DNA from: Olsenella_K absiana | GTDB taxonomy: Bacteria > Actinomycetota > Coriobacteriia > Coriobacteriales > Atopobiaceae | Length of the DNA: 55,881 bases | Direction of reading: 5' to 3' | Assembly: GCF_036408855.1 (NCBI RefSeq) | Contig: NZ_JAZGJQ010000014.1 | Location: 1 to 55,881 of the forward strand | In this document: positions 45,702 to 55,881 of the stretch, one piece after another | Numbering within the stretch: the first letter of the stretch is position 1 | Layout of the letters: the number at the start of each line of letters is the position of its first letter | Program-made: the position numbers and the translations under genes | Notes under the pieces: generated by a model | What the model saw: the letters and a program-made list of their open reading frames with translations, nothing else | Database searches by the model: none | Told to the model about the DNA's origin: nothing

Positions 45702-46829
45702 TCAGCCCGTGACGGGGGCGGAGCGGTCGGCGTTGACCATCCAGCGGTGGTAGCCGATCACGAACTGGTCGAGGTCTCCGTCCTCGAGCACCGCCTCCAC
45801 GTTGCCCGTCTCCACACCCGTGCGCAGGTCCTTCACCATCTGGTAGGGATAGAGCACGTAGCTTCTGATTTGGCTGCCGAAGCCTATGTCCTGCTTGGGC
45901 CCCCTGAGCTCGTCGAGGGCCGCCTCCCTCTTCTGGAGCTCCAGCTCGTAGAGGCGGCTGCGCAGGATGCCCATCGCAATCTCCTTGTTCTGGAGCTGGC
46001 TGCGCTCGTTCTGGCAGGTGACCACTATGCCCGTGGGAAGGTGCGTGATGCGCACCGCGGAGTCCGTGGTGTTGACGCCCTGGCCGCCATGGCCCGTCGC
46101 ATGGTACACGTCGACCCTCAGGTCCTTCGGGTCCACGTCCACCTCGACGTCATCCGGGAGGACCGGCAGCACCTCGACGCCGGCGAAGGTGGTCTGACGG
46201 CGCTTCTTCTCGTCGGTCGGCGAGATGCGGACGAGACGATGGACACCTTGCTCGGCACGGAGCATGCCGTAGGCGTTCTTGCCGGAGACCGTGAAGGTCG
46301 CCCTGTCTATTCCGATGATCTCGGCGGTGGGGGCGTCGTTGACCGTTACCTTCCAGCCCCTCCGCTCGCAGTAGCGCAGGTACATGTGAAGTAGCATCGC
46401 GCACCAGTCCTGGGCCTCGAGCCCGCCCTGGCCGGGCGTGATGTTCACGATGGCGTCGCCGTGGTCGAACTCCCCCGTGAACCAGCTCGACAGCTCAAGC
46501 TCAGCCAGGCTCGCCTCGAGCTTTGCCACGCAGGAGTCCGCCTCACCGAGGAGGTCGGCGTCCTCCGTCTCGCTGCCGAGCTCGAAGGCCGCCTCGGCGT
46601 CGCCGAGCAGTGCGCGGGCACGCTCGATGCTCGCGAGGTCCTCCTTCATGCGCGTGATGTCCGCCATGGTCTTGCTGGCGCTCTCCGCGTCGTCCCAGAA
46701 CCCCGGCAGGGCGCTCTGCCGCTCGAGCGCCTCGACGTCCGAGCGAAGGTCGTCCGCGTGGAGGTAGCCCTCCACCTCCTTGAGCCTGTTCGAAAGCGCT
46801 CCGAGCGCCTCTGTCGTGACATCCGCCAT
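45702..46829 (-). CDS. prfB: Peptide chain release factor 2
   Basis: 375-residue class I release factor with GGQ in YHATGHGGQGVNTTDSAVR, which releases the peptide at UGA/UAA. The codon-recognition tripeptide, SPF in typical RF2, reads SPT here (VRISPTDEKKRRQTTF). No programmed frameshift is present near the start, as in other actinobacteria. ATG 46829 begins 1 bp after the secA stop and has GGCAGGAA upstream; the longer frame lies inside secA. Coexpressed with secA. Confidence 0.95.
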   Translation of the reverse strand: MADVTTEALGALSNRLKEVEGYLHADDLRSDVEALERQSALPGFWDDAESASKTMADITRMKEDLASIERARALLGDAEAAFELGSETEDADLLGEADSCVAKLEASLAELELSSWFTGEFDHGDAIVNITPGQGGLEAQDWCAMLLHMYLRYCERRGWKVTVNDAPTAEIIGIDRATFTVSGKNAYGMLRAEQGVHRLVRISPTDEKKRRQTTFAGVEVLPVLPDDVEVDVDPKDLRVDVYHATGHGGQGVNTTDSAVRITHLPTGIVVTCQNERSQLQNKEIAMGILRSRLYELELQKREAALDELRGPKQDIGFGSQIRSYVLYPYQMVKDLRTGVETGNVEAVLEDGDLDQFVIGYHRWMVNADRSAPVTG

Positions 46830-46830
46830 G

Positions 46831-49584
<2,754 letters not shown>

Positions 49585-49704
49585 TAGCTTCTATCCTTAT
49601 ACAGTGTGCTGGTTCGCACGGAGGCTACAACAGTGCAACTTATGATTGTACCACCATCGACCTGGGTTTCGGCATGCGCCGTGCGCCCACATCGAATGCC
49701 CAAT

Positions 49705-51618
49705 CTAGCCCTCGGCCCCTTCGCCCGGCACGCCACCCACCCCATCAGCCGTCTCGGGGCCGCCCGCGTCTCCACGCGCCTCGGCATCGACTCCTTCTGG
49801 CATGGCCTCGGGTTCTTCGGCCGTCGCCTCGGGCCCCTCTGCCGTCGCCTCGGGCTCGGCGGCGCCGGCAGGCGCCTTCTCGTCCCCCGCACCGTCCGGG
49901 ACCTCCGTCTCCGGCTCCACGATCCCCAGGATGCTCGCCCTGCCTCCCTTCAGGAGCTTCGACACCGAGTCGCGGAGATCTCGCGAGGGCGGCCTGCGCG
50001 TGCGCTCCACGACGCGGTTGCAGAACACCTTGTACTCCTTCTCCGCCTCCGAAGCTCGCCCGGTCGCCACGAGGGTGGCCACGAGCAGCTTGATCGCGTC
50101 CTCCCTCATCCCGTCCGCCTCGTAGGCGTTCCGGGCGAACCTCGCGGCCGTGAGCGTACGGCCGACCCTCAGCGCCGCGAGGGTGCCCGCGACCATGACG
50201 TCGGCGTACAGGCGTCTCAGGTCCCGTCTCCTCTGCTCGACCAGGCCGATGCCGTCGTTGGCCGGCACGAAGAGGTCCCCTCGATAAATCGTCTCAGCCC
50301 GGCGCGCCGCGACCAGCACCAGCCTGTTGTCCCCCTCTCCGTCGAGCGCCTTGCGGGCGACCCGTTCGAAGCCGTCGACGTCCACGACAACGCACTTGGG
50401 GTTCAGGGAGAGGGTTCTCTCAGTGCGGTTCGAGAGCAACGCCCCGTCCCCTCGCGTCCCGACCCTGCCGCCCATCACGTGCCTCAACACGCTCGTCGCC
50501 TCGTAGACGCGCTGCTGGCCCGCTACGTAGTCCGCGTCGGGCCACACCGACTCCATGATCTTGTACCGCTTCACCTGGTGCCGGGGAGCGGCGGCGAGAA
50601 GCGCCAGGAGCTCCTTCGCCCTCCTCCTCTCAAACGACGACGCGGGGACGCGCTCGCCCGCAACGGAGACGGACAGGCCACCCAGGACCGAGATCCTCAG
50701 CACGTGCTCCTCGTCCACCTCGCACGCGTCGTCGAGCTGGTCGAGTAGGCCCTCCATGGCCTCGTCGACGCCCCTCTCCGACTGGTCGCTCACGACGGTC
50801 GCAACCGCTCCCATCTGTGCGAGCTCACGGCTCCAGGCGGGAGGAACGGCTTCCGAGAAGCGCTCCGACAGCCTTCCGAAGTCGTTCAGGAGCAGGTTTA
50901 CAAGCCAAGCGGCACCGCTCGGAACGCGCGGCGGGATCGCCTCAGCAGGGGTTCGGTTCACCGAGCGCGCGCCGACGGCGTCTATCAGAATCTCGCAAAT
51001 CTGGTCGAGCTCGCGAGACCCGCCCTCGCATTCCTTGAGGTCCACCCCCATAGGCCCGCCCTCCCCTGCGTCGATGAGGGCAGAGAGGATCCTGCACGAC
51101 TCCCAGAGGTAGGGGGAGGGGTTGCCAAGCTCGACGAGGAGCTCCCGGGCCCGATTGAGTCTGACTCCAGCACGCACCGCAGCACCCCTCCTGAGGTCTG
51201 AGACGGTCAGCACGACCTCGGCGACAGCCTTCAACATGGTGTCCCCGCTGCGGTCCAGGAGACGTGTCAGAGCCTCGACGTCGCCGTTGTCGACGTCCCT
51301 CCCCATCATGATGCCGACCGCCGTCGGGACGGCCTTGTGGATGCCCGAGTGCAGGGGCGGTTTGCCCGCGTCGAGAGTCCGAGCGGAGGCCTCGTGCCAG
51401 GCGCATTCCTCCTGGGTGGGCATCGCACCAGAAAGGCCCGTCGACAGGAAGTAGACGTCGGAAAGGAGCGCCGAGAGGAGCGAGCCGTCCCTGTCCGCCA
51501 AGAGGCCCCGCGCCTTGAGCGCCTCCCCGAAGGAGTCCGAAAAGCTACCGCAGAGAAGGAGACGAAGCGACTCCGCCATGTGAGAGAGGGCGGCCTCGGC
51601 GCCACGTCGGCCCTGCAA
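49705..51618 (-). CDS. BTAD/AfsR-like transcriptional regulator, C-terminal part
   Basis: Up to 637 codons, overlapping the preceding frame by 74 bp. Residues about 305-405 are an OmpR-type winged helix (RISVLGGLSVSVAGERV, SSFERRRAKELLALLA, VWPDADYVAGQQRVYEATSVLRHVMG), followed by a bacterial transcriptional activation domain (about 410-540, RGDLFVPANDGIGLVEQRRRDLRRLYADV). The tail from about 570 is Glu/Ala/Gly-rich and disordered. The TTG at 51618 and ATG at 51579 both lack a ribosome binding site. One fewer C in the run at 51619-51625 would join it in frame to the upstream gene into a protein of about 1,080 residues. Targets unknown. Confidence 0.85.
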   Translation of the reverse strand: MQGRRGAEAALSHMAESLRLLLCGSFSDSFGEALKARGLLADRDGSLLSALLSDVYFLSTGLSGAMPTQEECAWHEASARTLDAGKPPLHSGIHKAVPTAVGIMMGRDVDNGDVEALTRLLDRSGDTMLKAVAEVVLTVSDLRRGAAVRAGVRLNRARELLVELGNPSPYLWESCRILSALIDAGEGGPMGVDLKECEGGSRELDQICEILIDAVGARSVNRTPAEAIPPRVPSGAAWLVNLLLNDFGRLSERFSEAVPPAWSRELAQMGAVATVVSDQSERGVDEAMEGLLDQLDDACEVDEEHVLRISVLGGLSVSVAGERVPASSFERRRAKELLALLAAAPRHQVKRYKIMESVWPDADYVAGQQRVYEATSVLRHVMGGRVGTRGDGALLSNRTERTLSLNPKCVVVDVDGFERVARKALDGEGDNRLVLVAARRAETIYRGDLFVPANDGIGLVEQRRRDLRRLYADVMVAGTLAALRVGRTLTAARFARNAYEADGMREDAIKLLVATLVATGRASEAEKEYKVFCNRVVERTRRPPSRDLRDSVSKLLKGGRASILGIVEPETEVPDGAGDEKAPAGAAEPEATAEGPEATAEEPEAMPEGVDAEARGDAGGPETADGVGGVPGEGAEG

Positions 51619-52954
51619 GGGGGGGTATTGGCGTCGCGACTCCGATACCCCGGCAGAGCGCGCGGATCTCTTCGATATAGTCTGGCCAGCTCAGACCAGT
51701 CGCGACCCCACGCTCGACGACCCCTTCGGCCGGGCACCCGACGTCCCCGCAGTCCTGTCGCATGAGGCACAGGGCCCTTCTCGCCTCCCTCGTCTGCGTC
51801 GCAATCCCCAGTCCGAACCGCGAGGCCCTCTCCACGGCATCGGCCACCAGGGGAGCCTCACCCACGTCGATGAAGTCCAGGGCGTTCATGATTGCGAGGG
51901 TCGTCTGCCGCAGGCCGTCCGGCGCCATGTTGCACACGATTGCGGCGCGGTTCCACTCCCCCCTTTCCGCCAGCACCTCGGCCACCGCAGCCACGGTATC
52001 GGGGAACTCCGAGGCAACGGGCGAAAGGCTCCCGTAGACCATGCTCAGCCCCTCGTAGGTGTCGGTGCCGACGCAGCGGAACTCGCCCTCCGCCAACCTC
52101 AGGCCACACACCGGGCAGTTGGACGATATTGAGGCAAGAATGTCGTCATCGCAACGCCTGAGAACCCTCCTCAGGTCTTCGATCGTGCCGTCCCCAAGGA
52201 GGAGGGTTGCGCACCTCGCCTCCCTCTCCTCGTTCATCAGGGTCTCGCGGAGCGTCTCGGAGACGATCAACCCGAGGTTCTCGCAATATCCCGGGTCGGA
52301 CATAACACGTCCGAGGTTACGGCTCTTAATCTTCGAGACCGTCCTCACGAGGAGCGGTATGCCGTGCGTCGCAGCCATCATGTCACGCGCGAGCCCGCTC
52401 GTCCTCCTAAGCCTCTTCGGAAGTCCCATCATCAGGTCGCGGGTGCCATAGCAGGGCGCATCGGGAAGCTCCTCCGACAGCTGCAAGGCCTCTGGACGCA
52501 TGCCGAGCACGATGAAGCAGCCGGCCTCCCGCATTCGCCGAATCGCAGACAGCTCCCTCTGCAGTTCGCTCTCGTCAGCGGGAGGAAGCCCCTTGCACAC
52601 CGCCATTACCCTCTTCGTGCCAGAACCCTTGACGGCGACTCGCGCAAAGTTCACGAACTTGTGGACTGCATCACCGTCAGAGCAGCCACGAAGGTCGAGG
52701 CTACAGACCCTGACCGATGACGAACGCGTGACGCTCGCTATGTAGTCGAGCGTCTCGTCTGCATCCATGCCCGGCTCGGCGCAGACGAGGAACGTGTCGG
52801 GCGCCTCCCCAGCCTGGGCGTTGAAGGCGTTCATTATCGTCGCAGCGACGTCGTTCGGCACGTATTGAACCGTCGCTCCAGGATAGGTACCACGACGGCC
52901 CCGATTGCCCGCGTTCGCCAACGCCTCCAAGTACTCCTCGCTCATCCTGCCCAT
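51545..52954 (-). CDS. ATPase-like N-terminal part of the split BTAD regulator
   Basis: 469 codons; ATG 52954 follows GGAAGAGGAAGA. It resembles the sensory half of STAND/MalT-like regulators but with a degenerate P-loop (LVCAEPGMDADETLDYI, no GKT). A Cys pair and third Cys (CPVCGLRLAEGEFRC) may bind zinc. After IPP the last 24 codons (LAGPTWRRGRPLSHGG...) look out of frame; the natural continuation LQGRRGAEAALSHMAESL lies in the next frame. So this and the following gene are probably one gene interrupted at a C7 run. The AT-rich spacer upstream is its likely promoter. Confidence 0.75.
   Translation of the reverse strand: MGRMSEEYLEALANAGNRGRRGTYPGATVQYVPNDVAATIMNAFNAQAGEAPDTFLVCAEPGMDADETLDYIASVTRSSSVRVCSLDLRGCSDGDAVHKFVNFARVAVKGSGTKRVMAVCKGLPPADESELQRELSAIRRMREAGCFIVLGMRPEALQLSEELPDAPCYGTRDLMMGLPKRLRRTSGLARDMMAATHGIPLLVRTVSKIKSRNLGRVMSDPGYCENLGLIVSETLRETLMNEEREARCATLLLGDGTIEDLRRVLRRCDDDILASISSNCPVCGLRLAEGEFRCVGTDTYEGLSMVYGSLSPVASEFPDTVAAVAEVLAERGEWNRAAIVCNMAPDGLRQTTLAIMNALDFIDVGEAPLVADAVERASRFGLGIATQTREARRALCLMRQDCGDVGCPAEGVVERGVATGLSWPDYIEEIRALCRGIGVATPIPPLAGPTWRRGRPLSHGGVASSPSLR
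51619..51625 (-). repeat. Run of seven C at the split of the regulator gene
   Basis: The plus strand has seven G here (seven C in the coding strand) in the codons for IPP. Six C would fuse the two frames. Such tracts are typical sites of slipped-strand phase variation, but also of sequencing error. Confidence 0.9.
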
Positions 52955-53364
52955 TGTTCTTCCTCTTCCTTGCGATGGATATTAGTGAAAGCTACCTCCG
53001 CTTTCCACATTCAATAACTTAGCACTTCCTTCAAGAGTTTCTGGATTGATTGTTGATTATTTTTCTTCATTTTTTGCAGTTATTGGCTAGTATATCGTCA
53101 CTATTTAATCGATATTGTATATTTTGTCTCTAGTACATTATGCATTTTCACAGTCTCATAAAGATTCCGTCAACTTGTTTTTTCAACTAATATTTCTCAC
53201 GTTTTCGTATATTTTCTTCAGTATTGGGATTCTGCCAGCTTTAATATAAGTTTACTTCTTATAACTTTTTTGTTAATTAATTCTTACTTTTCTCTTCAAG
53301 GGAGCCCACGCGGCAACGGATCGTCTGGCGCGCGGCAGATTCGCCCGTTCTCCTCGAATGGGCC
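52955..53364. other. AT-rich control region between regulator and IS30 element
   Basis: About 300 bp (52975-53290) is extremely AT-rich against the GC-rich genome, with many T-runs and tata-like words and no open frame. No gene is supported. It should contain the promoter of the BTAD regulator on the minus strand. Such islands are common upstream of surface or defence genes and attract insertion sequences. Confidence 0.6.
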
Positions 53365-54470
53365 CTTGAATTCCCATTGCTAGTGCAACGGCAAAACACG
53401 AGGTAGCGGCCCATGGGGACCTACAATGGCGCTTGCGACGACGTTCATTGGAGGGGACCGGCATGGGCCGCTACAGCCATCTTAGCATCGGGGAGCGCGA
53501 GGACATCATGGTCCGCTGGCTCGCGCGCGAGGGCGTGAGCCAGATAGCCCGGGAGATCGGGCGCGACAAGTCGACGGTGTCGAGGGAGATCGCGAGGAAC
53601 GGCTGGGTGCAGCGCGCCGGCTGCAGGGTGCGCTACAGGGCGTCGACCGCCCAGGCGAGGGCGGACGAGCGCAGGCTCGCCTGCAGGCGCCCCAGGGCCC
53701 TCAGGCGGCCGGCCGAGCGCTCGCTGGTGGCCTCGCTCATCCTCGGCAGGCACTGGTCGCCGGAGCAGGTGGCGGGCAGGCTGCGCGTGGAGCGCCCCGC
53801 CGACGCCGTTAGCGCCAGCACCATCTACCGCGCCGTCAACGACGGGGACCTGGACTGCGAGCTGCCTGGCAGGCAGAGGGTGCGCAGGAGGCTCAGGCAC
53901 CGCGGGAAGCGCCGCCACCCGAAGGGGACCGGCGACTCCAGGGGCAAGATCAGGGCCACCCACGAGCTCTGCGAGCGCCCTCCCGAGGCGTCCGACCGCT
54001 CGCGCGTGGGCGACTGGGAGGGCGACACGGTCGTCGGCAGGGCCGGCGGCCCCTGCCTGGTCACGCAGGTCGACCGGAAGACGGGCTACCTGGTGGGCGG
54101 CAGGGCCGCCGCCAGGAGCAGCGCCGCGGTCAACGAGGCAACGGAGCGCGCGCTCTCGGGCGAGGTCGTGAGGACGGTCACGCTGGACCGGGGCTCGGAG
54201 TTCGCGGCGGCCTCGGCGCTGCAGGAGGCGATCGGCGCCCCCGTCTACTTCTGCCTGCCGCACCACCCCTGGCAGAGGGGCACCAACGAGAACACCAACG
54301 GGCTGCTCAGGGAGTACTTCCCGAAGGGCACGGACCTGGCCGCCGTCAGCGACGCGGACGTCGCGGCGGCGTATGATGACCTGAACCACAGGCCACGCAA
54401 GCGCCTGGGCTGGAAGTGCCCGTGGGAGGCCTACCACCAGCAGGCGTTGCACTTGCTCTGAAAATTCAAG
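53365..54470 (+). mobile_element. IS30-family insertion sequence, apparently complete
   Basis: Terminal inverted repeats at 53365-53389 and 54446-54470 (cttgaatt...gtgcaac) match at 20 of 25 positions. The transposase stop lies inside the right repeat, as in IS30 elements. A 2-bp cc repeat flanks it, in keeping with short target duplications. Length about 1.1 kb. Confidence 0.85.
53463..54461 (+). CDS. IS30-family transposase
   Basis: 332 residues, normal for IS30. N-terminal helix-turn-helix is HLSIGEREDIMVRWLAREG and QIAREIGRDKSTVSREIARN. The DDE catalytic core has GDWEGDTVVG, VTLDRGSEFA and the Glu in NENTNGLLREYFPKGTD. ATG 53463 follows GGAGGGG. The gene is intact, so the element may be active. 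Confidence 0.95.
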   Translation: MGRYSHLSIGEREDIMVRWLAREGVSQIAREIGRDKSTVSREIARNGWVQRAGCRVRYRASTAQARADERRLACRRPRALRRPAERSLVASLILGRHWSPEQVAGRLRVERPADAVSASTIYRAVNDGDLDCELPGRQRVRRRLRHRGKRRHPKGTGDSRGKIRATHELCERPPEASDRSRVGDWEGDTVVGRAGGPCLVTQVDRKTGYLVGGRAAARSSAAVNEATERALSGEVVRTVTLDRGSEFAAASALQEAIGAPVYFCLPHHPWQRGTNENTNGLLREYFPKGTDLAAVSDADVAAAYDDLNHRPRKRLGWKCPWEAYHQQALHLL

Positions 54471-54780
54471 CCACGGTTCGGCCGTCAGCCCATCTTCGCT
54501 TCAATCCCTCCGCGGTTCGAACGTCCCTCCGAGAGCGAGAATTCCTCACGTTCGTAGAGGGCCCTTGCCTTCTTCAGCTTCCGAGGGATCCGTGCTCGTG
54601 AGCGAACTCCCTCTCGGCCAGGGGCGCACTCCATTTGCGACGGCGGCAATGAAGGCGCGACCCATCACGGCATGATTCGAGTTGCCGAGGCGACAAGCAC
54701 GCAGGGGCCAGTCCCGGGTCAATCGCGACGCCGGTCGAGGGTAGCCAGAGGGTCCCGGGAGAGCTGGTCTGTCAACGGAG
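54471..54780. other. Stretch between IS30 and the IS21 remnant
   Basis: No gene is supported. Short open frames here have no recognisable content or ribosome binding site. It is probably the decayed 5' end of the istA remnant or other mobile DNA. Confidence 0.35.
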
Positions 54781-55440
54781 GATATGAGGACCTTCGAGCT
54801 CTAGTGGACGACCGGCGAGTGCCAGGCGGGCTTCGGGGAGGCCGACTTCAGGGTGAGGGGCGCCGTCACCCGCGGAAAGTACCCCGCGGTGAGCTTCCCG
54901 CATTCCAACGTGGGAATCTCGCAGGTCTTCTGGGGCGAGACCTCGGAGTGCGTCTGCGAGGGCCTGAAGGACGTTTTCGCGTCCATGGGGGCGTGCCCCG
55001 GAGGCTGCCTTCGACAAAGCCACCGAGGTGGTCAGGCGCTTCGGCACGGTCATCCGCACGAGCGAGCTCCTCAGGCTCTTCAGCGACCACTACGGCTTCG
55101 CCTACTCGCTCACGAACCCCTATCTTGGTAACGAGAAGGGGGACGTCGAGGCCAAGGTCGGCTAAGCCCGTCACAACCCCTTCGTGCCGATGCCTGCCCT
55201 CTCAGACGTGAGGGGCTACAGCCGAAGGCTAATGCAGTCGTGTCTGGAGCTATCCAGGGAAAGCCCCACTGGAGACTGGGAGAGGAGGAGCTCTCGCTCT
55301 TCGAGGGTGACAGGACGGCCTTGCAGGCACTCCCTCCACAGGAGCTCTCCTGCGTGAGGTGGGAGCAGAGGAAGTGCAACAAGCAGGGCGTCCTCACCCT
55401 GGCGGGCATCCACCGCTACTCGGCAGGCCCGGACTGGGCA
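54781..55440 (+). pseudogene. istA: IS21-family transposase istA, decayed
   Basis: Conserved IstA pieces follow each other in several frames: GFGEADFRVRG, then AVSFPHSNVGISQVFWGETS and LKDVFASMG; after one inserted base near 55000, AAFDKATEVVRRFGTV, LFSDHYGFAYSLTNPYLGNE and GDVEAKVG; a TAA (55163-55165) replacing the expected Tyr; then ARHNPFVPMPALSD; after another shift, LSLFEGDRTALQALPP and HRYSAGPDW. The first catalytic Asp position reads QAGFG, and an in-frame TAG lies at 54802. No istB is seen. The element is dead. Confidence 0.85.
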
Positions 55441-55881
55441 CAGAGTTCGGTCACTTGCAATCGCGTCGCCACCCGGCCGCGCGGCCGCTTAAGGAGCATG
55501 CATGCCACACAGTTATCGTAAAGTGCAAATGTAACCTGGCTACACACCCGGTGACCAGGGTAAATATGCTTCCGCTGCAGAAGGGGTGATATGCGGAGGG
55601 TCTCATGTCATGAGATCCGAGGCCTGACCCGCCTTGGGGCTTGCCATAAGGACTGATATCAATGGAAGCGCCAACAGACGAAACGTCTTTAAAAGTCGTC
55701 TATAACCATCGACCCATACTTTAAGGTTGCCATTGAAGCTGGAATAAAGACCGATATAGGGAGGCGCGGCATAGGGAAGGGGGCCCCGGCGCCTGACTCC
55801 AGGCTCCGGGACCCCCTCCAGGACCAAACGCCCGCCGCCGGCCGGCGACGCCCTGCTCTCCCACGGGCTATCCCCGCAGTA
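55441..55881. other. Right-edge stretch without a supported gene
   Basis: Less GC-rich, with no convincing gene. A 74-codon open frame on the minus strand (55603-55827) has no recognised motif or clear ribosome binding site. A GC-rich hairpin-like stretch (ggccccggcgcctgactccaggc region) lies near 55782-55815. It may be the outer end of the IS21 element and flanking DNA. Confidence 0.35.

Noticed and set aside
45702..46829. Programmed +1 frameshift in prfB
   Set aside because: The reading frame is continuous from ATG 46829; there is no CTTTGAC-type site near codon 25.
53445..54452. 335-codon minus-strand open frame opposite the IS30 transposase
   Set aside because: Shadow frame; the plus-strand transposase has all DDE motifs and sits between terminal repeats.
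55603..55827. 74-codon minus-strand open frame
   Set aside because: No ribosome binding site, no recognised motif, and it lies in the decayed edge of mobile DNA.

Overview
The window is GC-rich, and its gene content and protein style point to a high-GC Gram-positive actinobacterium of the class Coriobacteriia, most likely an Olsenella/Atopobium-type member of Atopobiaceae. The signs are a TsaB-RimI-TsaD fusion, two LytR-CpsA-Psr proteins with large disordered tails, an AfsR/BTAD-type regulator, SarP-like and AbiEi/DUF559 proteins, and Tat-type lipoproteins. The species is an inference; no 16S gene is present.

Left edge (1-4.7 kb): a decayed accessory region. It holds a frameshifted type I restriction specificity gene (hsdS), an MFS transporter bracketed by two IS66-family relics in the same orientation, an orphan C-terminal gene fragment, and a motif-rich intergenic stretch running into the guaA terminator.

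Central core (4.7-49.6 kb): mostly housekeeping and mostly minus strand. In order: guaA; two tandem LCP cell-wall ligases (+); an AbiEi/DUF559-like protein between two related inverted-repeat elements; a three-gene ABC importer of the iron(III)/phosphonate type; ychF; a multi-cluster ferredoxin; groEL-groES; glutamine-dependent nadE; an amino-acid ABC importer; a likely operon glmM-acpS-nnr-alr-udg-tsaE-tsaB/rimI/tsaD covering cell-wall precursors, cofactor repair and tRNA t6A; rplM-rpsI; a flavin reductase, a PfkB kinase and a patatin. Then comes a ribosome-rescue and secretion cluster: tmRNA (ssrA), a mini-rubredoxin, smpB, a TPR protein, rnr (RNase R), ftsX, ftsE, prfB (RF2) and secA. tmRNA, SmpB, RNase R and RF2 all deal with translation termination or stalled ribosomes.

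Right edge (49.6-55.9 kb): a large BTAD/AfsR-like regulator, split in two reading frames exactly at a run of seven C (minus strand), lies next to a strikingly AT-rich 0.4-kb spacer, an intact IS30-family element and a decayed IS21-type istA. The best candidates for something new are the homopolymer-split regulator with its AT-rich control region, the Rho-independent terminator pressed against the start of the ABC operon, RF2 with SPT in place of the SPF stop-codon motif, and an AcpS-like protein without its metal-binding Glu.
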